A DNA stretch of 17,738 nucleotides from an uncultured Oscillospiraceae bacterium (GCA_934446465.1 CAKSEF010000032.1:1-17738); one strand, 5' to 3'; shown: positions 1 to 7,710, counted from the stretch's first letter. The notes: a model not told the origin generated them from the letters alone. Made by a program: numbers and translations.

Positions 1-24
1 TATGGGTGTAAGCAAATAAATTAT

Positions 25-513
25 TCAGCCGTCGATATATGTTACCGAGACTCCGTTTTTGACGGCATAATCCACCGTGTTTTTCGTCCCGCTCTTTTCG
101 CCGTTGTAAACGGCTATAACCGACGATGCGCGGTCAACCATCCACTTATTCCGCTTTTTGAAGCTGGGGTAGCTGAACTTCGGGCATATGTATTTTACTA
201 AATCGGCGGATTCGAGAATGTCGGCGTACTGTTTCTTCCAGCTCTCCGACCACTTGTTTTCAAAGCCCACATACGGGCTTGCGCATATGAGCTTTACGTC
301 GTGTCCCTCGTCTTTGAGCTTCAGAACTATCTGAGCCGCCCAGATATCCACACCGCGCGCCATACCGCTTATGAACACGTTCATTCCGTCTGACACTTTC
401 AGGCGGATTTCTTTTTCCAAATCTTTTTTTATATCTTCTTCGGGCCGTGTGAGCTTTTCGGGACGGTGCCCCGTGAAGCAGACCCGATGCTGTCTCTTCT
501 CTTCTTCTGTCAT
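25..513 (-). CDS. SLOG-superfamily (DUF1273/YpsA-like) protein
   Basis: A 162-residue protein with the hallmarks of the DUF1273/YpsA branch of the SLOG (SMF/DprA-LOG) Rossmann-like fold. The N-terminal FTGHRPEKL motif lies at residues 13-21, and the glycine-rich ISGMARGVDIWAA stretch at 48-60 is the presumed nucleotide or nucleotide-derivative pocket. A conserved PY...W...Y region at 80-96 and the late SGTKNTVDYA segment at 141-150 complete the fold. The length is about right for a complete single-domain member. There is no signal peptide or membrane segment, so it should be cytoplasmic. The ATG is preceded by GGGGGA about six bases upstream. The biochemical role of this family is unsettled; YpsA of Bacillus has been tied to cell division and stress, and other SLOG proteins bind nucleotide signals. 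It is divergently oriented from an XRE regulator about 120 bp away, which may control it. Family assignment is firm, function is not. Confidence 0.88.
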   Translation of the reverse strand: MTEEEKRQHRVCFTGHRPEKLTRPEEDIKKDLEKEIRLKVSDGMNVFISGMARGVDIWAAQIVLKLKDEGHDVKLICASPYVGFENKWSESWKKQYADILESADLVKYICPKFSYPSFKKRNKWMVDRASSVIAVYNGEKSGTKNTVDYAVKNGVSVTYIDG

Positions 514-541
514 TAAAAATCCCCCACAAAAACATCTTCCT

Positions 542-569
542 TGTATAGTTTAACATAACGGGAAGTAAA
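542..569 (-). promoter_or_regulatory. Candidate sigma-A promoter for the SLOG gene
   Basis: On the minus strand, -35 TTTACT (564-569) and -10 TATACA (542-547) are separated by 16 bp, about 30 bases upstream of the start codon. Both hexamers depart from consensus, so the call is tentative. Confidence 0.35.
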
Positions 570-579
570 TTACAAGTAA

Positions 580-589
580 ATTGTACAAT
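580..589. promoter_or_regulatory. Palindromic operator candidate ATTGTACAAT
   Basis: A perfect 10-bp palindrome, ATTGTACAAT, sits between the divergent SLOG and XRE-regulator genes, next to a short direct repeat (AAGTAAATT at 563-571 and 574-582). XRE-family repressors typically bind short palindromes in their own promoter region, so this is the obvious candidate operator. No binding evidence is available from sequence alone. Confidence 0.4.
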
Positions 590-633
590 ACTTTTTATGT
601 TAAGGGTAAAATAATTACAAAGAAGGTGGTGCT

Positions 634-957
634 ATGGATACTCACGCAAGGCTTCGTCAGCTATTGCACGAAAGGAAATGGACGGAATACAGGCTTGCAA
701 AGAACTGCGGGCTTTCTGAATCGACTATTGCCAACATTTTCAGAAGAAATACAGTTCCGTCAATAGCGACTCTCGAGACCGTGTGCCGTGGGTTTGGCAT
801 CACTATGTCTCAGTTTTTCGCCGAGGGTGAAATGGTCGAGCTTACGCCGGAGCTGAAAGAAATTTTCGATAACTGGGTAACACTCACTCCCGAGCAGAAA
901 GGTGCGCTGAGCCATATGCTCCGCGTGATGAACAACAAAACCGAGGACGAAGAATAA
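634..957 (+). CDS. XRE-family (Cro/C1-type) helix-turn-helix regulator
   Basis: A 107-residue DNA-binding protein. Residues about 5-63 form a Cro/C1-type five-helix HTH domain. The segment RLAKNCGLSESTIANIFRR is the helix-turn-helix core, followed by the typical P-S-IATLETVCRGFGITMSQFF closing helices. The C-terminal 40 residues (VELTPELKEIFDNWVTLTPEQKGAL and on) are acidic and helical, as in many small clostridial XRE proteins where this tail helps dimerisation. The ATG follows an AAGGTGG ribosome binding site at short spacing. It is transcribed away from the SLOG gene and ends in a hairpin shared with the convergent MATE gene. The intergenic palindrome at 580-589 is a plausible target. The signal it responds to cannot be read from the sequence. 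Confidence 0.9.
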   Translation: MDTHARLRQLLHERKWTEYRLAKNCGLSESTIANIFRRNTVPSIATLETVCRGFGITMSQFFAEGEMVELTPELKEIFDNWVTLTPEQKGALSHMLRVMNNKTEDEE

Positions 958-959
958 AC

Positions 960-981
960 CGGCGGTGCTTTTGCACCGCCG
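960..981. terminator. Shared hairpin terminator between XRE regulator and MATE 1
   Basis: A perfect 9-bp stem CGGCGGTGC/GCACCGCCG with a TTTT loop lies between the convergent stop codons at 957 and 988. It is followed by ATTATTTTT on the plus strand and by TTTATTC on the minus strand. The U-tracts are imperfect, but position and symmetry fit a bidirectional intrinsic terminator. Confidence 0.65.
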
Positions 982-987
982 TATCAA

Positions 988-2355
988 TTATTTTTCGTTC
1001 ATTTCCGCCGAAGCCGTTCTGAGTGTTTTTCTGAGGAAAAACGAACTCATGATGAGCGAGGCGGTCTCCGCAATGGGGAACGCAAGCCACACAAGCTCGA
1101 GTCTGCCCGTCCTCGAAAGGAGCCATGCGGCGGGGAGGAGGACGACGAGCTGACGGCATATGGAGATTATGAGCGAGTGGAACGGGTTTCCGATTGCCTG
1201 ACAGACCGAGCCCGCGATTATGCAGAATCCCGCAATTACGAAATGGGTTGCGATTATGCGGAGGGCGGGTACTCCGACACGGAGCATTTCCGAATCGGCA
1301 TCGAAAAAGCCGAGGAGCGTTTCGGGGAACAGCTCAAAGGTGAGTGCGCCGAGCGCCATTATACACACGGCAGTAATTATTGTGAGGAAAATCGTCTTTT
1401 TAACGCGCTTTTCCTGTTTTGCGCCGTAGTTATAGGCGACAATGGGAACCATTCCGTTATTGAGTCCGAAAACGGGCATAAATATAAAGCTCTGGAGCTT
1501 GAAATACGCTCCGAAAACGAGCGTCGCCGTTTTTGTGAACGAGAGGAGTATCTGATTTAAGGTAAACGTCATAACCGAGCCGACCGACTGCATAAGCATG
1601 GACGGAAACCCGACCTTGAAGATACGCATCGCGACCTCGCCGTCCCAGCGTATTTTGGAAAGCGAGAGCTTAATCTCGTGATTTTTCTTTATATTCATAA
1701 TCACGGCGACAGCCGCCGCGACAATCTGCCCCGCAATCGTTGCAATCGCCGCGCCCGCAACCTCGAGGCGGGGGAAGCCGAACAGCCCGAAAATGAGTAT
1801 CGGGTCAAAGATTATATTTATTACCGCACCGATAACCTGCGTTATCATGGCGAGGTGGGTTTTGCCCGTCGACTGGAGCATTCTCTCGAAGCAGAACTGC
1901 GAGAAGATGCCGACCGAGCCGACAAGGCAGATAGTCGCATACTGCGTGCCGTACTCGACAAGCTGTGTTTCCTTTGTCTGCGCGAGGAAGAACGGGCGCG
2001 AGAGAAACGCGCCTATCAACATAAACACTGCCGTAATAATAAGCGTGAGGAACACGGCGGTATTTGCCGAGCGGTTTGCCATGTCGTAATTTTTCTCGCC
2101 GAGCGAGCGTGAGAGGAGCGCGTTCATACCGACGGCGATTCCGCCGCCGAACGCTATCATCAGGTTCTGAAGCGGAAACGCGAGCGAGACGGCGTTGAGC
2201 GCGTCCTGCGAAACGCGGGCGACGAATACGCTGTCCACCACGTTATAAAATGCCTGAGCAAGCATTGAGAACATCATGGGTATCGCCATTCCGGCAAGGA
2301 GTCTGCCCTCGGGGAGGACTCCCATTTTGTTTTCCTTTAAGTTTTCTCTGTCCAT
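988..2355 (-). CDS. MATE family efflux transporter (MepA/NorM-like), copy 1
   Basis: A 455-residue integral membrane protein of normal MATE length (about 450 residues, 12 predicted transmembrane helices in two halves). The first half starts with IPMMFSMLAQAFYNVVDSVFV and continues with a GGGIAVGMNALLSRSLGEKNYD stretch; the MATE repeat is seen again near residue 250 (GFPSMLMQSVGSVMTFTLNQIL). MATE proteins export cationic drugs, dyes or metabolites in exchange for Na+ or H+. The substrate cannot be told from sequence; the overall look resembles the MepA-type group common in Firmicutes. The ATG at 2353-2355 is preceded by AAAGGA and a near-consensus promoter. It appears monocistronic. A second, different MATE gene lies at 11080-12435. 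The neighbouring XRE regulator is convergent and so is not obviously its local regulator. Confidence 0.93.
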   Translation of the reverse strand: MDRENLKENKMGVLPEGRLLAGMAIPMMFSMLAQAFYNVVDSVFVARVSQDALNAVSLAFPLQNLMIAFGGGIAVGMNALLSRSLGEKNYDMANRSANTAVFLTLIITAVFMLIGAFLSRPFFLAQTKETQLVEYGTQYATICLVGSVGIFSQFCFERMLQSTGKTHLAMITQVIGAVINIIFDPILIFGLFGFPRLEVAGAAIATIAGQIVAAAVAVIMNIKKNHEIKLSLSKIRWDGEVAMRIFKVGFPSMLMQSVGSVMTFTLNQILLSFTKTATLVFGAYFKLQSFIFMPVFGLNNGMVPIVAYNYGAKQEKRVKKTIFLTIITAVCIMALGALTFELFPETLLGFFDADSEMLRVGVPALRIIATHFVIAGFCIIAGSVCQAIGNPFHSLIISICRQLVVLLPAAWLLSRTGRLELVWLAFPIAETASLIMSSFFLRKTLRTASAEMNEK

Positions 2356-2387
2356 ATTTTTTCCTTTCGTCTTTGAGCAATGCTATT

Positions 2388-2416
2388 ATTCTATATGGAA
2401 AAAAATTTATTGTCAA
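2388..2416 (-). promoter_or_regulatory. Sigma-A promoter for MATE 1
   Basis: On the minus strand, a perfect -35 TTGACA (2411-2416) and a -10 TAGAAT (2388-2393) are separated by 17 bp. The -10 element lies about 33 bases upstream of the start codon, giving a short leader with no room for a riboswitch. Confidence 0.8.
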
Positions 2417-2433
2417 GCAATTTAACACAAACG

Positions 2434-2465
2434 AAAAAATCACCGAACAGCCCTTTCGGTGATTT
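2434..2465 (-). terminator. Intrinsic terminator of the amino acid ABC operon
   Basis: An 11-bp perfect stem (AAATCACCGAA and its complement) with a 7-base loop starts about 37 bases past the ATPase stop codon. On the minus strand it runs into TTTTTTCGT, the classic intrinsic terminator layout. It also separates this operon from the promoter of the downstream MATE gene. Confidence 0.85.
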
Positions 2466-2501
2466 CTTTTCGTATATTTGCACTAAAATTATACTGTATG
2501 T

Positions 2502-3224
2502 TTACAAAACTTTGCCTAAAAACGACTTCAGGCGGGGGCTTTTGGGGTTGCCGAATATTTCGTCGGGCGTACCCTGTTCTGCGATTACGCCCTCATCCAT
2601 AAACATGACGCGGGTTGCGACCTCGCGTGCAAAGCCCATTTCGTGTGTTACGACAACCATTGTCATTCCGTCCTCGGCGAGCTCCTTCATTATTTCGAGA
2701 ACCTCGCCGACCATTTCGGGGTCGAGTGCGCTTGTCGGCTCGTCAAAGAGCATGACATCGGGGTTCATTGCGAGCGCGCGGGCGATTGCGATACGCTGCT
2801 GCTGTCCGCCCGAGAGCTGACCGGGGTATGCGTCCGCCTTTTCGGGGAGACCCACGCGCTTAAGGAGCGCGTCGGCGCGGGCGTCGGCTTCGGCGTCGCT
2901 CATCATTTTAAGCTTGACGGGCGCGAGTTTTATATTTTCCTTGACCGTCATATGCGGGAAGAGGTTAAACTGCTGGAAAACCATTCCCATTTTACGGCGG
3001 AGCATATTTATATCGTTGTTCGGGTCGGTGATATCCGTTCCCTCAAAGAGAATCTGCCCGCCTGTCGGCACCTCGAGGAGATTAAGACAGCGCAGGAACG
3101 TGCTTTTGCCCGAGCCCGACGCTCCGATAATTACTATTTTTTCGCCTTTTGCTATATGTTCGTCGATGCCTTTTAGCACTTCATGGCCGCCGAACGCTTT
3201 TTTTAGTCCCTTAACGTTTATCAC
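2502..3224 (-). CDS. Polar amino acid ABC transporter ATP-binding protein (GlnQ-like)
   Basis: The 240-residue ATPase subunit of a polar amino acid importer, working on the cytoplasmic face with the permease encoded just upstream. All ABC motifs are present: Walker A GASGSGKST (34-42), Q-loop FQQFNLFPH (83-91), signature LSGGQQQR (137-144), Walker B VMLFDEP (157-163), D-loop SALD and switch His194. Its closest style is GlnQ/HisP/ArtP (PAAT family). The open frame extends to a TTG at 3245, but the AGAGGAGG ribosome binding site lies inside that extension. I place the start at GTG 3222-3224 because the protein then begins MINVKGLKKAFG, as family members do, and has the same length as E. coli GlnQ. 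GTG at 3228-3230 is the alternative. The start overlaps the permease stop codon by 14 bases, suggesting translational coupling. Confidence 0.95.
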   Translation of the reverse strand: MINVKGLKKAFGGHEVLKGIDEHIAKGEKIVIIGASGSGKSTFLRCLNLLEVPTGGQILFEGTDITDPNNDINMLRRKMGMVFQQFNLFPHMTVKENIKLAPVKLKMMSDAEADARADALLKRVGLPEKADAYPGQLSGGQQQRIAIARALAMNPDVMLFDEPTSALDPEMVGEVLEIMKELAEDGMTMVVVTHEMGFAREVATRVMFMDEGVIAEQGTPDEIFGNPKSPRLKSFLGKVL

Positions 3225-3990
3225 TTGCACGCAGCCTCCTCTCAAGTATACCGAGAAGCTTTGTAAGAATCATAACGAGTATTAGGTAGATAAGCGCAAG
3301 GCTTACATACGGAATCGTCGCCGTATAGGTTTTGCTGACGATTATCTGCGCCGCCTTTGTTACGTCGGTAAGCGCGATAACGGTTACAAGCGACGTATCC
3401 TTAAGGAGCGTTATCATCTCGTTTCCGAGTGCGGGGAGAATATTCTTAAAAGCCTGGGGGATTATTATATAGCGCATGGTCTGGGCATAGTTAAGACCGA
3501 GCGAGCGGCCCGCCTCCATTTGCCCCGCGCTTATGGACATGATGCCCGAGCGCGCGATTTCCGCAACGTATGCGCCGGAGTTGATTCCGAGAGTTACAAC
3601 GGCACAGAGGATTGTCTGAAAATCCGATTTCGGAATCATGATAACGAAACCCATGATAAGGAGCTGTACCATCATCGGGGTTCCGCGTATGACGGTGAGG
3701 TAGACCTTGCACACGCCGTTTAAGATACGGAGAATTACGGACGGTTTATCGCGCGAGCTGTCGTGAGTCGAGCGGATAATCGCAACCAACATTCCGAGGA
3801 CTACTCCCAGGAGAAGTGCGCCGACCGTAACTATGAGCGTTATTTTGAGACCGTTTGTGAAAAAGGTCCAGCGGTTATTATATACAAATGTTTGATAAAA
3901 GCGGAAACATATTTCCTGAAGCCCCGACGGAAGCGACTTAATGAAGCTCGGAGCGGACAGCAGCCAATCTGCCAGCGTTAAAACGTCCAC
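3211..3990 (-). CDS. Polar amino acid ABC transporter permease (HisM/GlnP-like)
   Basis: A 259-residue inner-membrane permease of the His/Glu/Gln/Arg family. The first clear membrane helix is ITLIVTVGALLLGVVLGMLVAII at about residues 50-72. The EAA-type coupling loop, EAGRSLGLNYAQTMRYIIIP, which contacts the ATPase, lies near residue 158. The following IPQAFKNILPALGNEMITLLKDTSLV is a strongly conserved family stretch, and the last helix ends near residue 248. About 40 residues precede the first helix, somewhat long for the family. The GTG start has an ideal AGGAGG seven bases upstream. Only one permease gene is present, so the transporter probably uses a homodimer. It is the middle gene of a binding protein - permease - ATPase operon. 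Confidence 0.94.
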   Translation of the reverse strand: MDVLTLADWLLSAPSFIKSLPSGLQEICFRFYQTFVYNNRWTFFTNGLKITLIVTVGALLLGVVLGMLVAIIRSTHDSSRDKPSVILRILNGVCKVYLTVIRGTPMMVQLLIMGFVIMIPKSDFQTILCAVVTLGINSGAYVAEIARSGIMSISAGQMEAGRSLGLNYAQTMRYIIIPQAFKNILPALGNEMITLLKDTSLVTVIALTDVTKAAQIIVSKTYTATIPYVSLALIYLILVMILTKLLGILERRLRASDKR

Positions 3991-4012
3991 TTATCTTCCT
4001 CCTAACTAACCG

Positions 4013-4045
4013 AATTGGGGGTCGGCGTCCGCCGGCCCCCGAATT
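4013..4045 (-). promoter_or_regulatory. Intercistronic hairpin between binding protein and permease genes
   Basis: In the 63-base gap between the binding protein stop and the permease start is a GC-rich stem (GGGGG-CGGC arms with one mismatch, 4-base loop), extended by AATT pairs past one bulge. No U-tract follows it on the minus strand. Such hairpins in binding-protein operons protect the upstream message from 3' decay or cause partial termination, giving more binding protein than permease. That role is inferred. Confidence 0.6.
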
Positions 4046-4053
4046 TCTGTAAA

Positions 4054-4836
4054 TTACTCAGCCTTGATGTATTTTCCGACGATTTCGTCTATCTTGCCTT
4101 CTGCCTTAAGCTCTGCGATTGCGCCGTTGAGCTTTTCGAGAAGCTCTGTGTTGTCCTTTGCGACTGCCGCGGCGTAATCTTCCTCTGTGTATGCGGTGTC
4201 GAGAATCTTAAGACCCGAGTTCTGCTTTACGAACTGCTTTGCGGGTTCGTTATCGATTACAACGCAGTCAACCTGACCGTTTGCAAGAGCCTGTACGGCA
4301 ACGGCGCCGTTATCGAACTTGGAAACCTTATCCTCGCCGAAGTCGTCCGAGCAGTATGTGTCGCCCGTTGTGCCGGACTGTACGCCGATTTTCTTAGCGT
4401 TCTTAAGGTCGTCCGCCGATGCGATTGCGCTGCCCTCGGGAACGATGATTGACTGAACGCCCTTAGCGTAGGAATCCGTGAAGTTTACCGACTGCTTTCT
4501 CTCTTCCGTAACAGTCATGCCTGCAAGAACCATATCAATCGAGCCGCTGCTTACTGCCGTGATGAGTGAATCAAAAGCCATGTCTTTGATTTCGAGCTTC
4601 ATGCCGAGCTTGTCTGCAATCGCTTCCGCGATTTCGGCGTCGATACCGACGATTTTGCCCGAGTCGTCTACAAACTCATACGGAGCGAATGCCGCGTTTG
4701 TTCCCATTGTAAGGGTGGTCTTTGCGCTGCCTGTGTTGCTGCCATCATTTGCCGGGTCCTGTGCCGGTTTTCCGCAAGCCGCAAAAGCGAAAAGCATAAG
4801 AGCGGCGAGCGCGAGTGCTAAAACTTTCTTCATCAT
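4054..4836 (-). CDS. Polar amino acid ABC transporter substrate-binding lipoprotein
   Basis: A 260-residue solute-binding protein of the SBP_bac_3 (PF00497) family that would capture a polar or charged amino acid outside the membrane and deliver it to the permease. Residues 1-20 form a lipoprotein signal (KK, then an Ala/Leu/Phe core), with Cys21 in FAFAAC as the lipidation site. A short Asp/Asn/Gly/Ser-rich linker follows. The mature part shows the family stretch TNAAFAPYEFVDDSGKIVGIDAEI split across lobe 1, a TVTEERKQSVNFT segment carrying the Arg that usually binds the substrate carboxylate, and VIDNEPA with the Asp that usually binds the amino group. I start at ATG 4834-4836, eight bases after GGAGG; the open frame reaches a TTG at 4851 that overlaps the ribosome binding site. 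Exact substrate is not predictable. Confidence 0.95.
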   Translation of the reverse strand: MMKKVLALALAALMLFAFAACGKPAQDPANDGSNTGSAKTTLTMGTNAAFAPYEFVDDSGKIVGIDAEIAEAIADKLGMKLEIKDMAFDSLITAVSSGSIDMVLAGMTVTEERKQSVNFTDSYAKGVQSIIVPEGSAIASADDLKNAKKIGVQSGTTGDTYCSDDFGEDKVSKFDNGAVAVQALANGQVDCVVIDNEPAKQFVKQNSGLKILDTAYTEEDYAAAVAKDNTELLEKLNGAIAELKAEGKIDEIVGKYIKAE

Positions 4837-4891
4837 TTTTATTACCTCCAAAAAATTTCTTCATGTAAGTTTTATTCACTTGACGAGTATA

Positions 4892-4919
4892 ATTATACCA
4901 CGCCTTTTGTGTTTGTCAA
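4892..4919 (-). promoter_or_regulatory. Consensus sigma-A promoter of the amino acid ABC operon
   Basis: On the minus strand, perfect -35 TTGACA (4914-4919) and perfect -10 TATAAT (4892-4897) hexamers are spaced 16 bp apart. The leader to the binding protein start is about 50 bases and shows no obvious T-box or riboswitch. This is the strongest promoter in the window by consensus. Confidence 0.9.
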
Positions 4920-4950
4920 CCCCTTTTTGAAAAAATATTCAGTTTTTTTG

Positions 4951-4999
4951 AAAAATTTTTCTCCGCCCCGATTTTTTATGCACAAAATACGGGACGGAG
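4951..4999 (-). terminator. Probable terminator of the DUF1846 gene
   Basis: On the minus strand after the DUF1846 stop, CTCCGTCCCG pairs with CGGGGCGGAG (one wobble). The inner ATTTT/AAAAT can extend the stem, and AAAAATTTTTC follows. The loop is longish and the U-tract starts after five A residues, so this is probable rather than certain. Confidence 0.55.
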
Positions 5000-5033
5000 T
5001 GAATATTTATGGAGATATGTTATATATGAATAT

Positions 5034-6521
5034 TTATTTATTGTAAAGGCGTTTCGTCTGGCGGCGCGGTTCGCAGGTGAGGTTTATGCCGAGCTTGCGG
5101 TACACATCGAGGTCAACCTGCGAGAGGATGACTGTTGAATGTGCCTCGCAGTGGCGGAGCTTTTTGAGCTGTTTTGTCGCAAGAGCGGCTTCGTCATTCT
5201 GCGACGCGCCCATAGAGAGCGCGATAAGCGCTTCGTCGGAGTGAAGGCGCGGGTTATGGTTTCCGAGTATTTCTGTTTTCAGCCTCTGGATAGGCTCAAT
5301 GACGGACGGGGGAATGAGATGGTGCGAATCGTCGATACCGCCGAGAACCTTAACGGCGTTAAGCAGTGCGGAGCTTGACGGGCCGAGGAGCTTTGTATTG
5401 CGCCCCGTAACTATTCTGCCGTCGGGGAGCTCGATTGCGATTGCGGGCTCATCTCCCGACACTCTCGATTTATTGAGCGCGGCGGCGACGACTGCGCGGT
5501 CTTCAACGGTAACGCCCGCCTGTTCCATAAGAAGTTCAATCTTTGTGATTGCGCTGTCCGTTCCGCGGCCGAGCTTTTTATCGCAGAGCACCGCGAAGTA
5601 TCTTCTTATTATTTCGTCGCGCGAGGCGCTCTTTGTCGCCTCATCGTCCGTTATGCAGTAGCCTGCCATATTCACGCCCATATCGGTCGGTGATTTATAC
5701 GGGCTTTCGCCGAGAATTTTTTCAAACATTGCGCGCAGAACGGGGAACACCTCAACATCGCGGTTATAGTTGACGGTGGTTTTTCCGTACGCCTCGAGGT
5801 GGTACGGGTCTATCATATTGACGTCGTTCAAGTCCGCCGTTGCCGCCTCATAGGCGAGGTTTACGGGGTGCTTAAGCGGTATATTCCAAATCGGGAATGT
5901 TTCAAACTTTGCGTATCCCGCGCGGATTCCGCGCGTATATTCATGGTAGAGCTGGGAGAGGCAGGTGGCCATTTTTCCGCTTCCCGGGCCGGGTGCGGTT
6001 ATAACGACGAGCGGGCGCGTGGTTTCGATATAGTCGTTCTTCCCGAATCCGTCCTCGGATACGATATGCGAAATGTTGGTCGGGTAGCCGTCTATCGTAT
6101 AATGGAGATATACCTTCATGTTGAGGGATTCGAGTTTTTTCTTGAACGCGACCGAGCTCGGCTGCTCCTTAAAGCGCGATATGACGACGCTTCCGACATA
6201 GAGTCCGATAGAGCGGAACGCGTCAATCAGGCGGAGAACGTCGCTGTCGTACGTTATACCGAGGTCGTTGCGGACCTTATTCTTCTCGATATCGGACGCG
6301 CTGATTACGATAACTATTTCCGCGTCTTCGCCGAGGTTTTTAAGCATCATTACCTTACTGTCGGGCTTAAAGCCGGGCAACACGCGCGAGGCGTGGTAGT
6401 CGTCAAACAGCTTGCCCCCGAATTCGAGATAGAGCTTACCGCCGAACTCGCGGATACGCTCGCGTATCTGCTCCGACTGTCTTTTAATATATGCGTCGTT
6501 GTCAAATCCTACCTTCCACAT
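5034..6521 (-). CDS. UPF0371/DUF1846 family protein
   Basis: A 495-residue protein recognised as the DUF1846 (UPF0371) family, common in Firmicutes and Actinobacteria, of full family length. Characteristic segments are the N-terminal GFDNDAYIKRQSEQIRERI, the long GGKLYLEFGGKLFDDYHASR stretch near 28-46, and a glycine-rich TAPGPGSGKMAT loop at 175-186 that resembles, but does not match, a Walker A motif. NMIDPYHLEAYGKTTVNYNRD and the NHNPRLHSDEALIALSMGAS region lie further on. There is no signal peptide or membrane helix. Structures exist for the family but I know of no settled function, so none is assigned. It is transcribed alone, divergently from an oxidoreductase gene, from its own extended -10 promoter. 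The ATG follows an AAGGGGT ribosome binding site. Confidence 0.92.
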   Translation of the reverse strand: MWKVGFDNDAYIKRQSEQIRERIREFGGKLYLEFGGKLFDDYHASRVLPGFKPDSKVMMLKNLGEDAEIVIVISASDIEKNKVRNDLGITYDSDVLRLIDAFRSIGLYVGSVVISRFKEQPSSVAFKKKLESLNMKVYLHYTIDGYPTNISHIVSEDGFGKNDYIETTRPLVVITAPGPGSGKMATCLSQLYHEYTRGIRAGYAKFETFPIWNIPLKHPVNLAYEAATADLNDVNMIDPYHLEAYGKTTVNYNRDVEVFPVLRAMFEKILGESPYKSPTDMGVNMAGYCITDDEATKSASRDEIIRRYFAVLCDKKLGRGTDSAITKIELLMEQAGVTVEDRAVVAAALNKSRVSGDEPAIAIELPDGRIVTGRNTKLLGPSSSALLNAVKVLGGIDDSHHLIPPSVIEPIQRLKTEILGNHNPRLHSDEALIALSMGASQNDEAALATKQLKKLRHCEAHSTVILSQVDLDVYRKLGINLTCEPRRQTKRLYNK

Positions 6522-6554
6522 TTCCCTTTACCCCTTCTTTATTTCTAATTCGAT

Positions 6555-6577
6555 ATTATAACACAATACAAAAGTTT
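6555..6577 (-). promoter_or_regulatory. Extended -10 promoter for the DUF1846 gene
   Basis: On the minus strand, a perfect TATAAT (6555-6560) preceded by TGT forms an extended -10 element. The -35 region at 17-bp spacing is only TTTCAA, which is usual for extended -10 promoters. It lies about 35 bases from the start codon. Confidence 0.65.
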
Positions 6578-6632
6578 TTGAAATAGTGTTTGGGAATATT
6601 TTTCTTTCGCATGTTATAAGAACAAATTTATA

Positions 6633-6660
6633 TTGAAATATGAAAAAAATGTGATATAAT
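6633..6660 (+). promoter_or_regulatory. Sigma-A promoter for the Gfo/Idh/MocA oxidoreductase
   Basis: On the plus strand, -35 TTGAAA (6633-6638) and a perfect -10 TATAAT (6655-6660) preceded by TGA are spaced 16 bp apart. It stands back to back with the DUF1846 promoter about 75 bp away. Confidence 0.75.
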
Positions 6661-6701
6661 GTTTTTGTCTGTAAAAAATTTGTTTCAGGGGTGTTTTTTT
6701 G

Positions 6702-7658
6702 ATGATTAGAGTAGGTCTTATCGGATGCGGAAAAATAAGTGTTGCACACCTTGACGCATTCGACCATATAGACAAAGAAAGAGCGCAGATTGTCGCCGCG
6801 TGCGACCTTTCCGAGCACAATCTCAAGGCAGTTACGGACCATACGGGTGCCGCCGGATATGCGGATTACAAGAAGATGGTGGAAGAGGTTCCGCTCGACC
6901 TCGTTATAATCACGCTTCCGCACGGGCTGCATTCGGAAGCCACATGCTTCTGTGCCGAGCACAAGCTCGATGTTTTCCTCGAAAAGCCGATGGGCATAAG
7001 CTCGGATGACTGCCAAAAGATGATTGACTGCTGCAAAAAGAACGGCGTTATGTTCTGGGTGGGACATCTTCAGCGTTATCTCCCGCAGAACATGCTTGCA
7101 AAGCACATTATGGAGACAGAAGACCTCGGTGAGCTCGTAAGCTTCACGGAAATCCGCGCCGTCAACTATTTCTCGGAAGACCGTCCGCGCTGGTTCACGA
7201 CGCGCAAAATGTCGGGCGGCGGCATGATGATTAACCTCGGCGCCCATGCGCTTGACAAGCTCAAGTTCTTCACCGGCGGCGCAGACATTAAGGACATTCA
7301 CGGCAAGGTACATATGCACGAAGGCTCCGACTGTGAGGACAGCGCGCAGTGCTTCGTTGAAATGAGCAACGGCGTTACGGCTACGCTCAACATGATAGGT
7401 CATATCCCCGCGCATTTCAACCGCTGGATTCTCTACTTCACAAAGGGCGAAATCAGAATCGACTCGAGCGAGAGCGTTTCGTACTGCGGAGAGGACGGCG
7501 TATTCAAGACGGTAACGCCCGAACACATACCGGGAATGCGCACGCAGATTGCGGAGCTTATAGACGTTATGGAGGGCGATAAGAAACCCGTCGTTGACGG
7601 TGAGTACGGGCTCGACATTATTCACGCAATCAAGCGTCTTTACGGAGAAGAAAAATAA
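6702..7658 (+). CDS. Gfo/Idh/MocA family NAD(P)-dependent oxidoreductase
   Basis: A 318-residue cytoplasmic dehydrogenase. The N-terminal Rossmann domain carries VGLIGCGKIS (residues 4-13), the GxGxxS/A dinucleotide-binding turn. EKP at 94-96 holds the catalytic Lys95. The C-terminal GFO_IDH_MocA domain has GGGMMINLGAHALD (172-185), placing the usual active-site His182 and Asp185. Members oxidise or reduce sugars, inositols and related polyols; the precise substrate cannot be inferred, and no sugar-utilisation genes sit beside it. The open frame begins at a TTG one codon earlier; I use the ATG at 6702, eight bases after AGGGGTG. It appears monocistronic, ending at a strong bidirectional terminator shared with spo0A. 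Confidence 0.93.
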   Translation: MIRVGLIGCGKISVAHLDAFDHIDKERAQIVAACDLSEHNLKAVTDHTGAAGYADYKKMVEEVPLDLVIITLPHGLHSEATCFCAEHKLDVFLEKPMGISSDDCQKMIDCCKKNGVMFWVGHLQRYLPQNMLAKHIMETEDLGELVSFTEIRAVNYFSEDRPRWFTTRKMSGGGMMINLGAHALDKLKFFTGGADIKDIHGKVHMHEGSDCEDSAQCFVEMSNGVTATLNMIGHIPAHFNRWILYFTKGEIRIDSSESVSYCGEDGVFKTVTPEHIPGMRTQIAELIDVMEGDKKPVVDGEYGLDIIHAIKRLYGEEK

Positions 7659-7663
7659 ATTCA

Positions 7664-7710
7664 AAAAAAATTTGCGCCCGTTATGCTGTGCATAACGGGC
7701 GCATTTTTTA
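7664..7710. terminator. Bidirectional intrinsic terminator between oxidoreductase and spo0A
   Basis: A perfect 13-bp stem (7673-7685 with 7691-7703, arms TGCGCCCGTTATG and its complement) with a CTGTG loop. A run of eight A lies on the left and a run of six T on the right. It therefore works as a terminator for both convergent genes, and overlaps the T-run next to the spo0A stop codon. Confidence 0.92.
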
